Positions 7,908 through 16,199 of a stretch of 20,997 nucleotides of DNA are shown piece by piece. Under the pieces are notes generated by a model that was not told where the DNA came from, made no database searches, and saw only the letters and a list, made by a program, of their open reading frames with translations. The number at the start of each line of letters is the position of its first letter. Within the stretch, counting starts at the first letter, position 1. The DNA lies in NCBI GenBank assembly GCA_021827245.1, contig JAKAWN010000066.1, forward strand, positions 1 through 20,997, in the 5' to 3' direction. Origin of the DNA: Acidobacteriota bacterium (GTDB lineage Bacteria > Acidobacteriota > Terriglobia > UBA7540). The translations under genes and the position numbers were made by a program.

Positions 7908-8978
7908 ATGAAGACTACAATTTGCGTGGTCGAAGACCGCCAGGTGCACGAGCCGGCATTGAAACTCCTTCTCTTGAGCATGCGCGCGAACTGTCCTGCG
8001 GTACCGGTCAATCTGTTTTACCCAGAGGCAGATGGGGGATTTGTGACCTGGGTCAGGAGATGTCCGCAAGTGTGCCTCCACATGAGGCGTCCCAACGGAC
8101 ACGGGTGGGAAGTCAAGCCGGCGGCTATGATGGGGCTGATCGATCAGGGCTTTGAGGAAGTGATTTGGATCGACTCGGATATCATCGTGACGCAGGATGT
8201 TCTGAAGGTCTTTTCGGGCCTCAGCGCCGACACCTTTGCCGCCACCGAGGATGCTCTGGGGGGAGTTCGGGACGACCTGAATGCCCTTCGCGCCCGATTG
8301 TGGGGGTTCCCCGTGGGAAGGATTCTGCCGTTCGTGCTGAATTCTGCGGTGCTGCGTATCACGAGAGCCCACTGCCATCTGATGGAGCGATGGCGGGAAG
8401 TGCAGGGATCAAAGACATTTCAGGAAGCCAAGCGGGACGACTGGAACGAACGGCCCGTTCACCTTAAGGGCGACCAGGACGTCCTGACGGCCCTCTTGAC
8501 GTCGAAGGCGTTCTCGTCCATTCCTTTATACATTCTCCGGAGGGGTAAACACATACTTCAGTTTAACGGGGTATTTGGCTACACTCTTTTCGACCGAATG
8601 AGGAGCCTGATACACGGTCTTCCACCGTTTGTTCATTCGTTTGCAGGCAAGCCGTGGGCCGAGCAATGGCCGACGCGCGAATCGATGGGCCTGAGCGAAT
8701 ATATCAAGGAGGTCTATCTCGACCTATCGCCTTACACCATCACAGCGACGCGTTTCAGGCATGAACTTGAGAGCGAAACGGGTTGGATGGATCCGCACTA
8801 TTTGCCTAGCCGGATCCTACGGCGTGTGGGTCTGGGCACAGGGAATCCGGCACTTGTTGGCCTGCCCATAGCGGTCTTGGCGGACCTGATGCGCACCATC
8901 AGGTGGGTGCGGAAATCTCGTCACTTGAACCCTTTTTCATCGGAAGAACCTGAGGTTGTGCATGATACTCGTATGTAG
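7908..8978 (+). CDS. glycosyltransferase, GT8-like (GT-A fold, DSD motif)
   Basis: A 356-residue predicted cytoplasmic, possibly membrane-associated, glycosyltransferase. The N-terminus (MKTTICVVEDRQ...ALKLLLLSMRANCP) has the strand-helix opening of nucleotide-diphospho-sugar transferases. EEVIWIDSDIIVTQD near residues 82-96 supplies the DxD-type metal and nucleotide-sugar site, and HLKGDQDVLTALL near 185 matches the later conserved GDQD segment of GT8-like enzymes. Donor and acceptor are unknown. The start at 7908 is fixed by AGGAGG 6 nt upstream; the frame is open 67 codons further up, but that extension lies in the non-coding leader and looks random. A hydrophobic then basic segment near residues 315-340 may dock on the membrane. 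Confidence 0.8.
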   Translation: MKTTICVVEDRQVHEPALKLLLLSMRANCPAVPVNLFYPEADGGFVTWVRRCPQVCLHMRRPNGHGWEVKPAAMMGLIDQGFEEVIWIDSDIIVTQDVLKVFSGLSADTFAATEDALGGVRDDLNALRARLWGFPVGRILPFVLNSAVLRITRAHCHLMERWREVQGSKTFQEAKRDDWNERPVHLKGDQDVLTALLTSKAFSSIPLYILRRGKHILQFNGVFGYTLFDRMRSLIHGLPPFVHSFAGKPWAEQWPTRESMGLSEYIKEVYLDLSPYTITATRFRHELESETGWMDPHYLPSRILRRVGLGTGNPALVGLPIAVLADLMRTIRWVRKSRHLNPFSSEEPEVVHDTRM

Positions 8979-9152
8979 CTCTAACAATGGAAGCGTTGGG
9001 CTTGATTACAGTCTCTGCGACGGATCAAGGTACGTACACTTTTCGTTCTGACATCGAAATCTCTTCATGTGCGGATTCCCTTAAGGCCTATGATACCTCG
9101 CTGGCCACACTCCGGGCAGCACGGGAATAAGCTACAAAATGTGACCTGCCGA

Positions 9153-9201
9153 GCGTAACGGTACGAAAGCCCCGAGATAAGCCAACCTTTTGAATCAAAG
9201 G
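9153..9201 (+). repeat. leader element B, similar to 7811-7859
   Basis: Partner of the 7811-7859 element, with 34 of 49 identical positions and no gaps. It lies 9 nt upstream of the ATG of the GT32-like gene, within the 232-nt gap after the GT8-like gene. Its first part can form a small CGTA-ACGG-TACG hairpin. The last bases run into the ribosome-binding site, so a fold here could affect translation. Confidence 0.4.
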
Positions 9202-9210
9202 GGAATGGCA

Positions 9211-10077
9211 ATGCAAGACCGAATCCCCAAGCGGATTATTCAGACCGCGAAGCACACGCAACTACCGCTGCGCAGCAGGGCTGTGATGGCAAACATCAGG
9301 TTGCTGAACCCGGATCATGAGTATTTGTTTTTTGACGATGCGCAAGTAGCGGAGTTTGTGGAGCGAGAGTTCCCGCAGTACCGCGGCGTTTTTGACTCCT
9401 TTCGGTATCCCATCGAACGCTATGACTTTTTCCGGTACCTGGCGGTCTACTGTTACGGCGGTTTCTACTTTGACACGGACGTGCTGCTCGTTTCGAGCCT
9501 TTCGCCGCTTTTGGAGCAGGGATGTGTGTTCCCGTTCGAGGCGCTCACGCTGAGTCATTTTCTTCGCAACAATCTGGGGATGGATTGGCTTATGGGGAAC
9601 TACGCGTTTGGGGCGGCGCCGAAGCATCCCTTTCTCAAGATGGTCATCAACAACTGCGTCCGAGCGCAAGAAGATCCCGATTGGGTCAAGCCCATGATGC
9701 GTGGGTCGCCTCCCCTGATTAGGGATGAGTATTTGATTTTGAATTCCACCGGCCCTGGATTGATTTCGCGTACTCTGGCCGAAAACCCGGAACTGGCCAG
9801 AATGGTAAAGGTGCTTTTCCCCGAAGATGTGTGTGACGTTGGGAACTGGAACCGGTTCGGCGACTTCGGTATCCACCTTATGGATGCTTCCTGGCGTCAT
9901 CCGGGGAATCTGCTGCGCCGAAAGATCACCTATTATTGCTGGGGGCGAATTCAGAACCGATGCATCAAGGAAAGCCTGAAGCTGGGCAAAAGCCGGCGCC
10001 ACCCCGCGCAGCCGACCGACTTCCCTCAAGAGGGGTGCTATGAAACCGCTCGTCTCAATTCTGATTCCCGCATATAA
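9211..10077 (+). CDS. glycosyltransferase, GT32-like with DxD sugar-binding motif
   Basis: A 288-residue protein of the Gly_transf_sug / OCH1-like class. The N-terminus MQDRIPKRIIQTAKH matches the family opening (IPK-IHQT-type), and YDFFRYLAVYCYGGFYFDTDVLLV at about residues 71-94 is the diagnostic block, with DTD at 88-90 binding the nucleotide sugar and metal. A later NSTGPGLISRTLAEN segment matches the family's second conserved part. ATG 9211 is preferred over TTG 9190 and ATG 9205 because AGGGGA at 9199-9204 is correctly spaced only for 9211. The 3' end overlaps the following GT2 gene by 38 nt, so the two are probably translated from one transcript. Transferred sugar unknown. Confidence 0.85.
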   Translation: MQDRIPKRIIQTAKHTQLPLRSRAVMANIRLLNPDHEYLFFDDAQVAEFVEREFPQYRGVFDSFRYPIERYDFFRYLAVYCYGGFYFDTDVLLVSSLSPLLEQGCVFPFEALTLSHFLRNNLGMDWLMGNYAFGAAPKHPFLKMVINNCVRAQEDPDWVKPMMRGSPPLIRDEYLILNSTGPGLISRTLAENPELARMVKVLFPEDVCDVGNWNRFGDFGIHLMDASWRHPGNLLRRKITYYCWGRIQNRCIKESLKLGKSRRHPAQPTDFPQEGCYETARLNSDSRI

Positions 10078-11062
10078 CGCCGAAGAGTGGATTGGCGAAA
10101 CGATCCGGTCGGCAATTGCGCAAACCTGGCCGCGTAAGGAGATTATCGTGGTGGACGATGGGTCGCGCGACCGGACGGCGGAAGTGGCGCGGCAATTCGT
10201 TGCGAAGGACGTTGCGGTCATATCCACCGAAAATCAGGGCGCCTCGGCAGCGCGTAACCTGGCTCTGCACCTCAGCGAGGGTGACTACGTCCAATGGCTG
10301 GACGCCGACGATCTTCTGGCGCCGGACAAAATCCAACAACAGCTTGACGCGCTCCGCGAAAATGACGGCGGGCGCGTCCTTCTCTATTCGCCATACGCGT
10401 GCTTTTATTATCGAACCCGGTGCGCCCAATTCCAGGCATGCAGTGCGTTGCGGGACCTTTCCCCCGTGGAGGCCTTGTTGGTTCAGATGAGCCCGCATTC
10501 AAAGATGCAAACTGCCACCTGGCTGACCAGCCGGGAACTGGCGAATGCAGCAGGAGCATGGGATACGCGCATGCAGTCCGATGACGACGCCGAGTACTTT
10601 GCGCGCGTGATCCTCCTATCGAAGTGCACCCGCTTCGTGCCCGAAGCAAAAGTGTTTTACAGAATCGTCGGGACAAACCGGCAGAGCCAGATTAGCGGGT
10701 CCGACAAAAAGAGAGAGGCGCTGGTTCTTTCGATGAAATTGCGTATTCAGTACATTCGCTCACTCGAAGATAGTGATCGCGTCCGGAAGGCGTGTCTGGA
10801 ATACCTGCAGAGACCCTTTGGGTATTTCTATCCAGATCGGCCGGATCTGATGACGGAAATGCAAGCGATGGCGGCGGAACTTGGGGGCCAGTTGGAGATC
10901 CCTCGCTTACGCTGGAAATATGCCTGGATGAAGCCTGTATTCGGAGAGAAAGTGGCGAACAGGGCCCAGGAGGCTCTGCCGGGCTTAAAGGCCTCGTGCA
11001 TCATTCGTTGGGACAAGATGATGTACAAGCTGGAGAACCGCCCGGGGGTCGTGGAAGCTTGA
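10040..11062 (+). CDS. family 2 glycosyltransferase
   Basis: A 340-residue GT-A fold inverting transferase. The N-terminal catalytic half is textbook GT2: VSILIPAYNAEEWIGETIRSAIAQTW at 5-30, IIVVDDGSRDRT at 35-46, NQGASAARNLAL at about 65-76, and the metal-binding QWLDADD at 85-91. The C-terminal third is helical and less conserved, with a QSDDDAEYFARV segment likely to carry the catalytic acid. No membrane helices are evident, so it probably works at the inner face of the cytoplasmic membrane on a lipid-linked acceptor. AGAGGGG precedes the ATG. It starts inside the GT32-like gene and its TGA overlaps the TTG start of the GT9 gene. Confidence 0.9.
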   Translation: MKPLVSILIPAYNAEEWIGETIRSAIAQTWPRKEIIVVDDGSRDRTAEVARQFVAKDVAVISTENQGASAARNLALHLSEGDYVQWLDADDLLAPDKIQQQLDALRENDGGRVLLYSPYACFYYRTRCAQFQACSALRDLSPVEALLVQMSPHSKMQTATWLTSRELANAAGAWDTRMQSDDDAEYFARVILLSKCTRFVPEAKVFYRIVGTNRQSQISGSDKKREALVLSMKLRIQYIRSLEDSDRVRKACLEYLQRPFGYFYPDRPDLMTEMQAMAAELGGQLEIPRLRWKYAWMKPVFGEKVANRAQEALPGLKASCIIRWDKMMYKLENRPGVVEA

Positions 11063-12351
11063 AGTGCAATGGACAGGATTACGAGCGCGGCCCCTCCGGC
11101 AGCGGCGAGCGGGAGATCGCTTTCGATTGCCGGTTCTTTCTGGGCGACCGTCCTTGCGTGTGGCATAAGGCCAGCGGCGCGATTTGCACATGTGAGCACT
11201 ACGAGCGCGTCGAGAAGCAAATCCTCATCATCAAGCTCGATGCGATGGGCGACGTGCTGCGGACCACGACCCTACTTCCCGCACTTGCGGAGGCTCACCC
11301 AGGCGTTGCAATCACTTGGGTCACACGGCGTGAGTCGCGTCCGCTGCTCGAGCAGAATCCCTACATCTCTGAGATTCTGGACTACGGACCAGACGCGCTG
11401 CTTCAGTTGCAGGTGAGGAGCTTCGATCGCGTGATTAATTTTGACGCCAGCAAGACCAGTGCCGCACTGGCCAGCATAGCCAACGGACGACAGAAGCATG
11501 GCTTCGTCCTTGACGTGCGGGGCCACGTTCAGCCTACCCATGACGCCGCACGGAAGTGGCTTGAAATGGGACTATTCGACGATCTGAAGCGCCGAAATAC
11601 CAGGACTTACCAGGATATAATGCTGGAGATTATCGGTCTCTCCGGAAAGCCGCACAGGTACATCTTTGAACTGACAGGAGAGGAGCGGGCGCACGGCCGC
11701 GCACATCTCGAGCGTTTGGGCGTGGATTTTTCGCGGCCAGTGATCGGACTGAATACCGGAGCGGGGCGAAGGTGGAAACTGAAGCGGTGGCGCGCCGACG
11801 GCTACCTGGAACTGGCTGGCCGTCTGGCCGAAAAGCACAACGTACAAATCGTGCTGTTGGGGGGGCCTGATGAGCGTGAACGCCACGAACAGTTCGTATC
11901 GTCTTCGCGAGTTCCTCTGGTCGACAGCGGATGCAATAACTCGGTGCGGCACTTCGGCGCTATCATCGCCGCGTGCAACGTGGTGATGGCCGGAGACACT
12001 CTTGCGATGCACCTCGCGCTGGCGCTGGGGCGCCGAGCGGTCATTTTGTTTGGCCCGACCAGTGCGGCGGAAATCGAAATGTATGGGCTCGGAGAAAAAG
12101 TCGTGCCTCGCATGGGCTGTCTCGCTTGCTACAAGACAGTCTGCGATTTTGTTCCTAACTGTATGGATCTGATCACCCTCGACATGGTCGAGGCAGCAGT
12201 CGAACGTCAATTGATGGTTTCGGCACCAGCATCATCCACCAGTCCTGAACGTTTATTGCCTATAGCAGAAAATCGCCCGGACCAAATGGCAGCCGGAAAT
12301 CGCCAATTGCAAGTTATGAGCGGAGGTGCACGCTTTGATACCGACTGCTGA
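11059..12351 (+). CDS. family 9 glycosyltransferase (heptosyltransferase-like) with Cys-rich N-terminus
   Basis: A 430-residue GT-B protein related to ADP-heptose:LPS heptosyltransferases (WaaC/WaaF/RfaF type). ILIIKLDAMGDVLRTTTLLPAL at about 55-76 is the family's first Rossmann segment, GLNTGAGRRWKLKRW is the mid-protein acceptor/donor loop, and MAGDTLAMHLALALGRRAVILFGPTS is the nucleotide-sugar-binding block. Before the GT9 fold there is an extra segment with Cys3, Cys24, Cys33, Cys43 and Cys45 plus His36 and His47, suggestive of a small metal-binding knuckle. A second cluster, CLACYKTVCDFVPNC, lies near the C-terminus. No in-frame ATG fits: the frame runs back into the GT2 gene, but that part is out-of-frame GT2 coding. 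TTG 11059, overlapping the GT2 stop, is the likeliest start. The donor need not be heptose. Confidence 0.85.
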   Translation: MKCNGQDYERGPSGSGEREIAFDCRFFLGDRPCVWHKASGAICTCEHYERVEKQILIIKLDAMGDVLRTTTLLPALAEAHPGVAITWVTRRESRPLLEQNPYISEILDYGPDALLQLQVRSFDRVINFDASKTSAALASIANGRQKHGFVLDVRGHVQPTHDAARKWLEMGLFDDLKRRNTRTYQDIMLEIIGLSGKPHRYIFELTGEERAHGRAHLERLGVDFSRPVIGLNTGAGRRWKLKRWRADGYLELAGRLAEKHNVQIVLLGGPDERERHEQFVSSSRVPLVDSGCNNSVRHFGAIIAACNVVMAGDTLAMHLALALGRRAVILFGPTSAAEIEMYGLGEKVVPRMGCLACYKTVCDFVPNCMDLITLDMVEAAVERQLMVSAPASSTSPERLLPIAENRPDQMAAGNRQLQVMSGGARFDTDC

Positions 12352-13585
12352 AGCTCAGTCAATTACTGTGGGCCTGCTAACCGGCGGGAGCGACAGGCCT
12401 TATGTCTATGGCCTGGCAACCGCGCTCACTGCGAAAGGAGTAACGATCGATCTGGTCGGTAGCGATGAGCTCGATTTGCCGGAAATCCGCGGCATTCCAG
12501 GAGTGAATTTCCTTAACCTTCGCGGCGATACCAGCGCCCGGGCCCCCTTCTTGAGGAAGGTGATCAGGATCTTGAGATACTATGCCAGACTGATGGCCTA
12601 CGCCGCGAAGGCTAAGCCGCGGGTTTTCCATATCTTATGGAACAATAAATTCGACACTTTCGACCGCACGCTGCTGATGGTTTACTACCTGCTGCTGGGA
12701 AAGAGGATTGCGCTCACCGCACACAATGTGAATTCCGGCCGGCGGGATCACAATGACACTCTGCTCAATCGCCTCACGCTGCGCATTCAATACGGACTAG
12801 CCGAACATTTGTTTGTCCACACCGCGACAATGAAAGACGAACTCGTGAAGCAATTCGGGGTGCCGGGAAGCAAGGTGTCTGTCATTCCCCTGGGGATCAA
12901 CAACTTCGCACCGAAGACGCCTCTCAGTTCAAGCGACGCCAAGCGCCGGCTGGGCATCTGCGAGAGCGAGAGGTCGATCCTGTTTTTCGGGAGAATCACG
13001 CCGTACAAAGGCCTGGAGTACCTCGTCTCAGCGTATCGGCGCTTGCTCGCCCAAGGGAATAACTGCCGCTTGATCATTGCCGGCTGGGTGAACTGCAGAG
13101 AGAGTTACTGGCGGTCTATCAGGGAAGATCTCCGCCCAGACGTAGAGAAGGGACGAGTGCTGCTCCGGGCAGAATTCATCTCCGAAGACGAGACGGAAGT
13201 CTATTTCAAAGCGGCGGACGTTCTCGTGTTGCCCTACCGGCACATTTACCAGAGCGGCGTGCTATCTCTGGGATACAGTTTCGGCCTGCCGGCTCTGGTT
13301 GCTGACGTGGGGTCGCTGAAAGATGAGATTGTAGAAGGTGAGACCGGGTTCGTTTTCAGGCCGGAAGATTCGGCGGACTTGACAAGAGCCCTTGAGCGCT
13401 ACTTCGCCAGCGATCTCTACGCGAACCTGTGCACCCGCCGACAGGCAATCAAAGATTACGCGGCGGCGCGGCACTCCTGGGACGTGGTCAGCCATATGAC
13501 CTTGCGAGTCTATTCCGGGCTGATTCAAAGGGATGGTGAACAGCCATCCCCCAGACGGATTGCCCGGAGGACCGATCTTCTCTAG
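12335..13585 (+). CDS. family 4 glycosyltransferase
   Basis: A 416-residue GT-B retaining glycosyltransferase. The N-terminal domain opens with ITVGLLTGGSDRPYVYGLATALTAKG, and LTAHNVN near residue 130 matches the family's acceptor-domain loop. The C-terminal domain has ILFFGRITPYKGLEYLV, AADVLVLPYRHIYQSGVLSLGYSFGLPALVADVGSLKDEI and GETGFVF. In the usual EX7E donor site the first Glu is replaced (YQSGVLSLGYSFG), as in some GT4 subgroups. The start is taken as TTG 12335, with GGAGGTG at 12322-12328 spaced 6 nt away; GTG 12326 is in frame but overlaps that ribosome site. It overlaps the GT9 gene by 17 nt, so the two are coupled. Confidence 0.85.
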   Translation: MIPTAEAQSITVGLLTGGSDRPYVYGLATALTAKGVTIDLVGSDELDLPEIRGIPGVNFLNLRGDTSARAPFLRKVIRILRYYARLMAYAAKAKPRVFHILWNNKFDTFDRTLLMVYYLLLGKRIALTAHNVNSGRRDHNDTLLNRLTLRIQYGLAEHLFVHTATMKDELVKQFGVPGSKVSVIPLGINNFAPKTPLSSSDAKRRLGICESERSILFFGRITPYKGLEYLVSAYRRLLAQGNNCRLIIAGWVNCRESYWRSIREDLRPDVEKGRVLLRAEFISEDETEVYFKAADVLVLPYRHIYQSGVLSLGYSFGLPALVADVGSLKDEIVEGETGFVFRPEDSADLTRALERYFASDLYANLCTRRQAIKDYAAARHSWDVVSHMTLRVYSGLIQRDGEQPSPRRIARRTDLL

Positions 13586-13615
13586 CCATCACAAATCGGA
13601 ACTGACAGCCGAGCG

Positions 13616-14899
13616 ATGTGTGCTTCCCGTGACTGCAATATGAGGACGTTGTTCATTTCCCATATCGTGCCCTATCCGCTGAATGGTGGAACCCGACAAC
13701 GGGTGTTCCACCTCCTGAGGGCGCTCTCCCGAATCAGCGAGGTTACACTTGTGTGTCCCACGTCTCACGCCGAGAGAACCGACGACGTGGCGGCCCTGCA
13801 GTCGCTTTGCACCGAAACGTTTTCCTATCCGAGCCGCCCTTATGGACCCCAATGGAGGAATTCGGTCTTACGCTGGATTGAATGGAAACTGCGTTACTTG
13901 TATTTTCCGCGGCCCGTTGACCTGCAATTTACTCGATCCCGGGCGGGAGCCAATCTCATTCGGCAACTTCGCCCGGAAAGGTACGACCTGGTTTGGGTCG
14001 AACGCTTGGAGGCTATGCAACTGCTGCCAACACGATTAAACACACGAGTTGTGGTTGATCTTGATGACATCCAGACAGAATGGTTAGCGGCCCGGCTCCG
14101 TCACGAACCACCTTCTCGCGGGAAATTCTTTGAATTCCTGGAGTATTTGAAGTGGCGTCAAACAGAAAACGGTCTCCGCAAGTTCCCCTATACAGTTGCA
14201 GTCTGCTCGGAGGCAGGGCGGGAGTTGCTCAAATGCGGAACCCGGGCTGCGGTCATTCCGAATGGAATTGATTTGCCAGGCGAGGAAGAAGCGGGCAGGC
14301 GAGGGGGATCGCGTCCCACTGTCTTGTTTCTTGGAATGATGGCATATTCCGCGAATATCGATGTGGTCGTGTATTTTGTACAAAACATATGGCCGAAGAT
14401 TCTTAAGGATCTGCCATCGGCTCGGTTCTTGGTAGTGGGGCGCGATCCCGGTCTCCGTGTACAACGCCTGCACGACGGAAATCGAAATATCGTAACGGGG
14501 ACGGTTGGCAGCATTTCGCCTTACTTCCGCGAAGCGACGGCAATGGTTGTGCGACTGCGTTTCGGCAGTGGTACGCGCATCAAGATTCTGGAATCCTGGG
14601 CTCACCGCCTTCCGGTCGTAACCACCCGACTCGGGGCGGACGGGCTGGAGGCCGAGAATGGTAAGCACCTGCTTATCGCAGATTCTGCCGAGGACTTCAC
14701 CAGGGCTTGCTTGCGCCTGGTGCAAGATCGGTGCCTGCGCGGACACCTCGCTGGAGAGGGATACGCGCATGTGCGCGAGCGCTACACTTGGGAAAGCGTT
14801 GAGGGCAAAGTGCGCGAAATCGCAAGAGACAGGGAAACAAAGACAGGAAGGCAGCCTCCCCAGGTTGTCGCGACTCGCGTCTTTGGGGACAGTGCATAG
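13616..14899 (+). CDS. family 4 glycosyltransferase, PEP-CTERM/EpsH-associated type
   Basis: A GT-B protein of about 427 residues. The start LFISHIVPYPLNGGTRQRVFHLLRALS and the C-terminal chain VLFLGMMAYSANIDVVVYFVQNIWPKI, ARFLVVGRDPGLRVQRL, IVTGTVGSISPYFREA, RFGSGTRIKILESWAHRLPVVTTRLGADGLEAENG fit the Stp1-like sugar transferase group often found with exosortase/EpsH polysaccharide loci. No exosortase or PEP-CTERM protein is seen in this window. VVVDLDDIQTEWLA near residue 145 is the group's conserved mid-segment. The start is uncertain between ATG 13616 and ATG 13640 (MRTLFISH); neither has a good ribosome site, and 13640 fits the family's usual N-terminus better. It is separated from the previous gene by 30 nt. 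Confidence 0.85.
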   Translation: MCASRDCNMRTLFISHIVPYPLNGGTRQRVFHLLRALSRISEVTLVCPTSHAERTDDVAALQSLCTETFSYPSRPYGPQWRNSVLRWIEWKLRYLYFPRPVDLQFTRSRAGANLIRQLRPERYDLVWVERLEAMQLLPTRLNTRVVVDLDDIQTEWLAARLRHEPPSRGKFFEFLEYLKWRQTENGLRKFPYTVAVCSEAGRELLKCGTRAAVIPNGIDLPGEEEAGRRGGSRPTVLFLGMMAYSANIDVVVYFVQNIWPKILKDLPSARFLVVGRDPGLRVQRLHDGNRNIVTGTVGSISPYFREATAMVVRLRFGSGTRIKILESWAHRLPVVTTRLGADGLEAENGKHLLIADSAEDFTRACLRLVQDRCLRGHLAGEGYAHVRERYTWESVEGKVREIARDRETKTGRQPPQVVATRVFGDSA

Positions 14900-14915
14900 C
14901 GTAACGGTGTTACGT
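14899..14915 (+). other. short hairpin after the GT4 stop
   Basis: CGTAAC at 14900-14905 pairs perfectly with GTTACG at 14909-14914 around a GGT loop, beginning on the last base of the preceding stop codon. No T run follows, so it is not a normal intrinsic terminator; it may protect the 3' end of the upstream message. Confidence 0.25.
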
Positions 14916-14925
14916 CAAGAATCCC

Positions 14926-15126
14926 AGTTGCCAGCGATTTTGCCTGGCAACCGGTGAAAGCTCACGGTCCTCGGGCTGCCGATCCGGTCTCATAGCTCGT
15001 GTAAAGGCGAAAGCTCTGCCAAGGACTATTCCCCATGACACACAACCTTTCAACAACCCCTGGTAAGCTTGATCACTCTTAACTACAACGGAGAGCGCTA
15101 CCTGAGAGAGTGCATCGGGAGCGTCC
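14926..15126 (+). repeat. duplicated leader plus GT2 start, copy 1 (broken)
   Basis: This stretch matches 16832-17034 from an AGCGATTTTGCCTGG string through a shared non-coding leader of about 100 nt and on into the first 90 nt of a GT2 reading frame. The longest identical runs include GGTCTCATAGCTCGTG and, just before and over the ATG, CTGCCAAGGACTATTCCCC followed by ATGACACAC. Identity is high at the 3' part of the leader and at the gene start, lower in the GC-rich middle. Both copies precede glycosyltransferase genes, but here the gene following the leader is broken. Confidence 0.75.
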
Positions 15127-15211
15127 TCAGCTGGAGGAAAGATCTTTGAATACTTCGAGTACCGACCGGTCGCCGTTTGATGCCGTCAGTAACCTCCAAT
15201 TCCATTACTAG
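15035..15211 (+). pseudogene. remnant of a family 2 glycosyltransferase (N-terminal part only)
   Basis: The ATG at 15035 corresponds to the start codon of the intact GT2 gene at 16937. Its frame stops after 15 codons because the CA-rich run just after the ATG is 2 nt shorter than in the intact gene. In the shifted frame, bases 15048-15150 encode FQQPLVSLITLNYNGERYLRECIGSVLS, a clear GT2 N-terminus, then run into TGA. A further shift at about 15146 restores GT2-like sequence, LNTSSTDRSPFDAVSNL, matching the V(D/N)N-STD segment of the family, ending at TAG 15209-15211. The rest of the gene is missing; an unrelated intact GT2 gene starts 20 nt later. The likely history is decay after replacement or recombination of the gene body. 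Confidence 0.75.
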
Positions 15212-15230
15212 ACGGTCGTGGAGTTCTTTC

Positions 15231-16199
15231 ATGCCAATAATGAAAATCACGGTCATTGTATGCACGTACAATCGCTCCGGGAGCCTCGAAAAGACCCTCG
15301 ATAATTTAGCAGTCTCCAAGCTTCCCGAGTCTGTCCATTGGGAAGTCTTGGTGGTGGACAATAATTCCACGGACCACACTCGGGAGGTGGCTGAGGATTT
15401 CTGCCGGAGATTTCCTGGTCTTTTCCGTTACACATTCGAGCCACAACCGGGGAAGTCATTTGCGCTCAATAGGGGAATTCGCGAAGCTTTCGGTGACGTG
15501 CTTGCGTTCCTGGATGACGATCTGACGGTTGACCAGACCTGGTTGCAAAACTTGACGGCACCTCTTGGTGATGGGAAATGGTCTGGCGCAGGAGGACGCA
15601 CGCTTTTGGCCCATGCCTTTTCGCCTCCGCGATGGATGAAGCTAGAGGAACCGTACAACATGGGAGGTGTACTAGCTGGCATGTTTGACCTAGGTGGGCA
15701 GCCCTGCGAGCTTGACCGGGCGCCGTACGGAGGCAACATGGCGTTTCGGAAAGAGATGTTTGAAAAATATGGGCTTTTTCGCACCGATCTAGGTCCCAGT
15801 CCCAACGGGGATGTCCCACGCGCTAACGAAGATACCGAGTTTGGCCGCCGCCTAATGGCAGGGGGCGAACGGCTGCGCTACGTTCCATCTGCTGTTGTCT
15901 ATCACCCGGTTCTCAAAGAGCGTATTGAGAAGAGTTACTTTCTAGCGTGGCATTTCGACTGCGGCCGAGCTATGGTGCACGAATGGCCGCAGGGGCCTGA
16001 CGTTCTGGGAATCTCACGACGCTGGTTTAGGTTCTTCAAGTTGATCGGAACTTCTTTTCCAAAGAGAGCTCTACTTTGGACGGTTACCATGAACCCGCAG
16101 CAGAGGTTTTTTCGTAAGTGTTGGCTCTGGAGGACAGCAGGCCAAATTGTTGAAATCTACCGACAATGCCACAATGCCAGGGAGCAAGCCATTAATTAG
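15231..16199 (+). CDS. family 2 glycosyltransferase
   Basis: A 322-residue GT-A transferase. ITVIVCTYNRSGSLEKTLDNL at 6-26, VLVVDNNSTDHTREV at 39-53, PGKSFALNRGI near 73-83 and the metal-binding FLDDD at 93-97 are canonical. PYGGNMAFRKEMF and RANEDTEFGRRLMAGG carry the acceptor-binding and catalytic-base (ED) motifs. The C-terminal region (KLIGTSFPKRALLW) is moderately hydrophobic and may contact the membrane. The start is ATG 15231 with GGAG 7 nt upstream; ATG 15240 is a second option and the frame is open up to 15177, inside the GT2 remnant. It is not closely similar to the GT2 gene at 16937, so it is not the missing body of the remnant. Confidence 0.88.
   Translation: MPIMKITVIVCTYNRSGSLEKTLDNLAVSKLPESVHWEVLVVDNNSTDHTREVAEDFCRRFPGLFRYTFEPQPGKSFALNRGIREAFGDVLAFLDDDLTVDQTWLQNLTAPLGDGKWSGAGGRTLLAHAFSPPRWMKLEEPYNMGGVLAGMFDLGGQPCELDRAPYGGNMAFRKEMFEKYGLFRTDLGPSPNGDVPRANEDTEFGRRLMAGGERLRYVPSAVVYHPVLKERIEKSYFLAWHFDCGRAMVHEWPQGPDVLGISRRWFRFFKLIGTSFPKRALLWTVTMNPQQRFFRKCWLWRTAGQIVEIYRQCHNAREQAIN

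Noticed and set aside
7402..7911. Long open frame (169 codons) in the divergent gap
   Set aside because: Amino-acid order looks random, no usable ribosome site, and it spans hairpins and the leader element.
10792..11058. Upstream open extension of the GT9 gene
   Set aside because: It lies wholly inside the GT2 coding region in another frame, with a Gly/Ser-rich composition typical of shadow translation.
14941..15000. Resemblance of GGGCTGCCGAT and nearby strings to the c-di-GMP-I riboswitch 3' end
   Set aside because: The diagnostic GGCAAACC and GACGCAAAGCC parts are missing in both copies of the leader.
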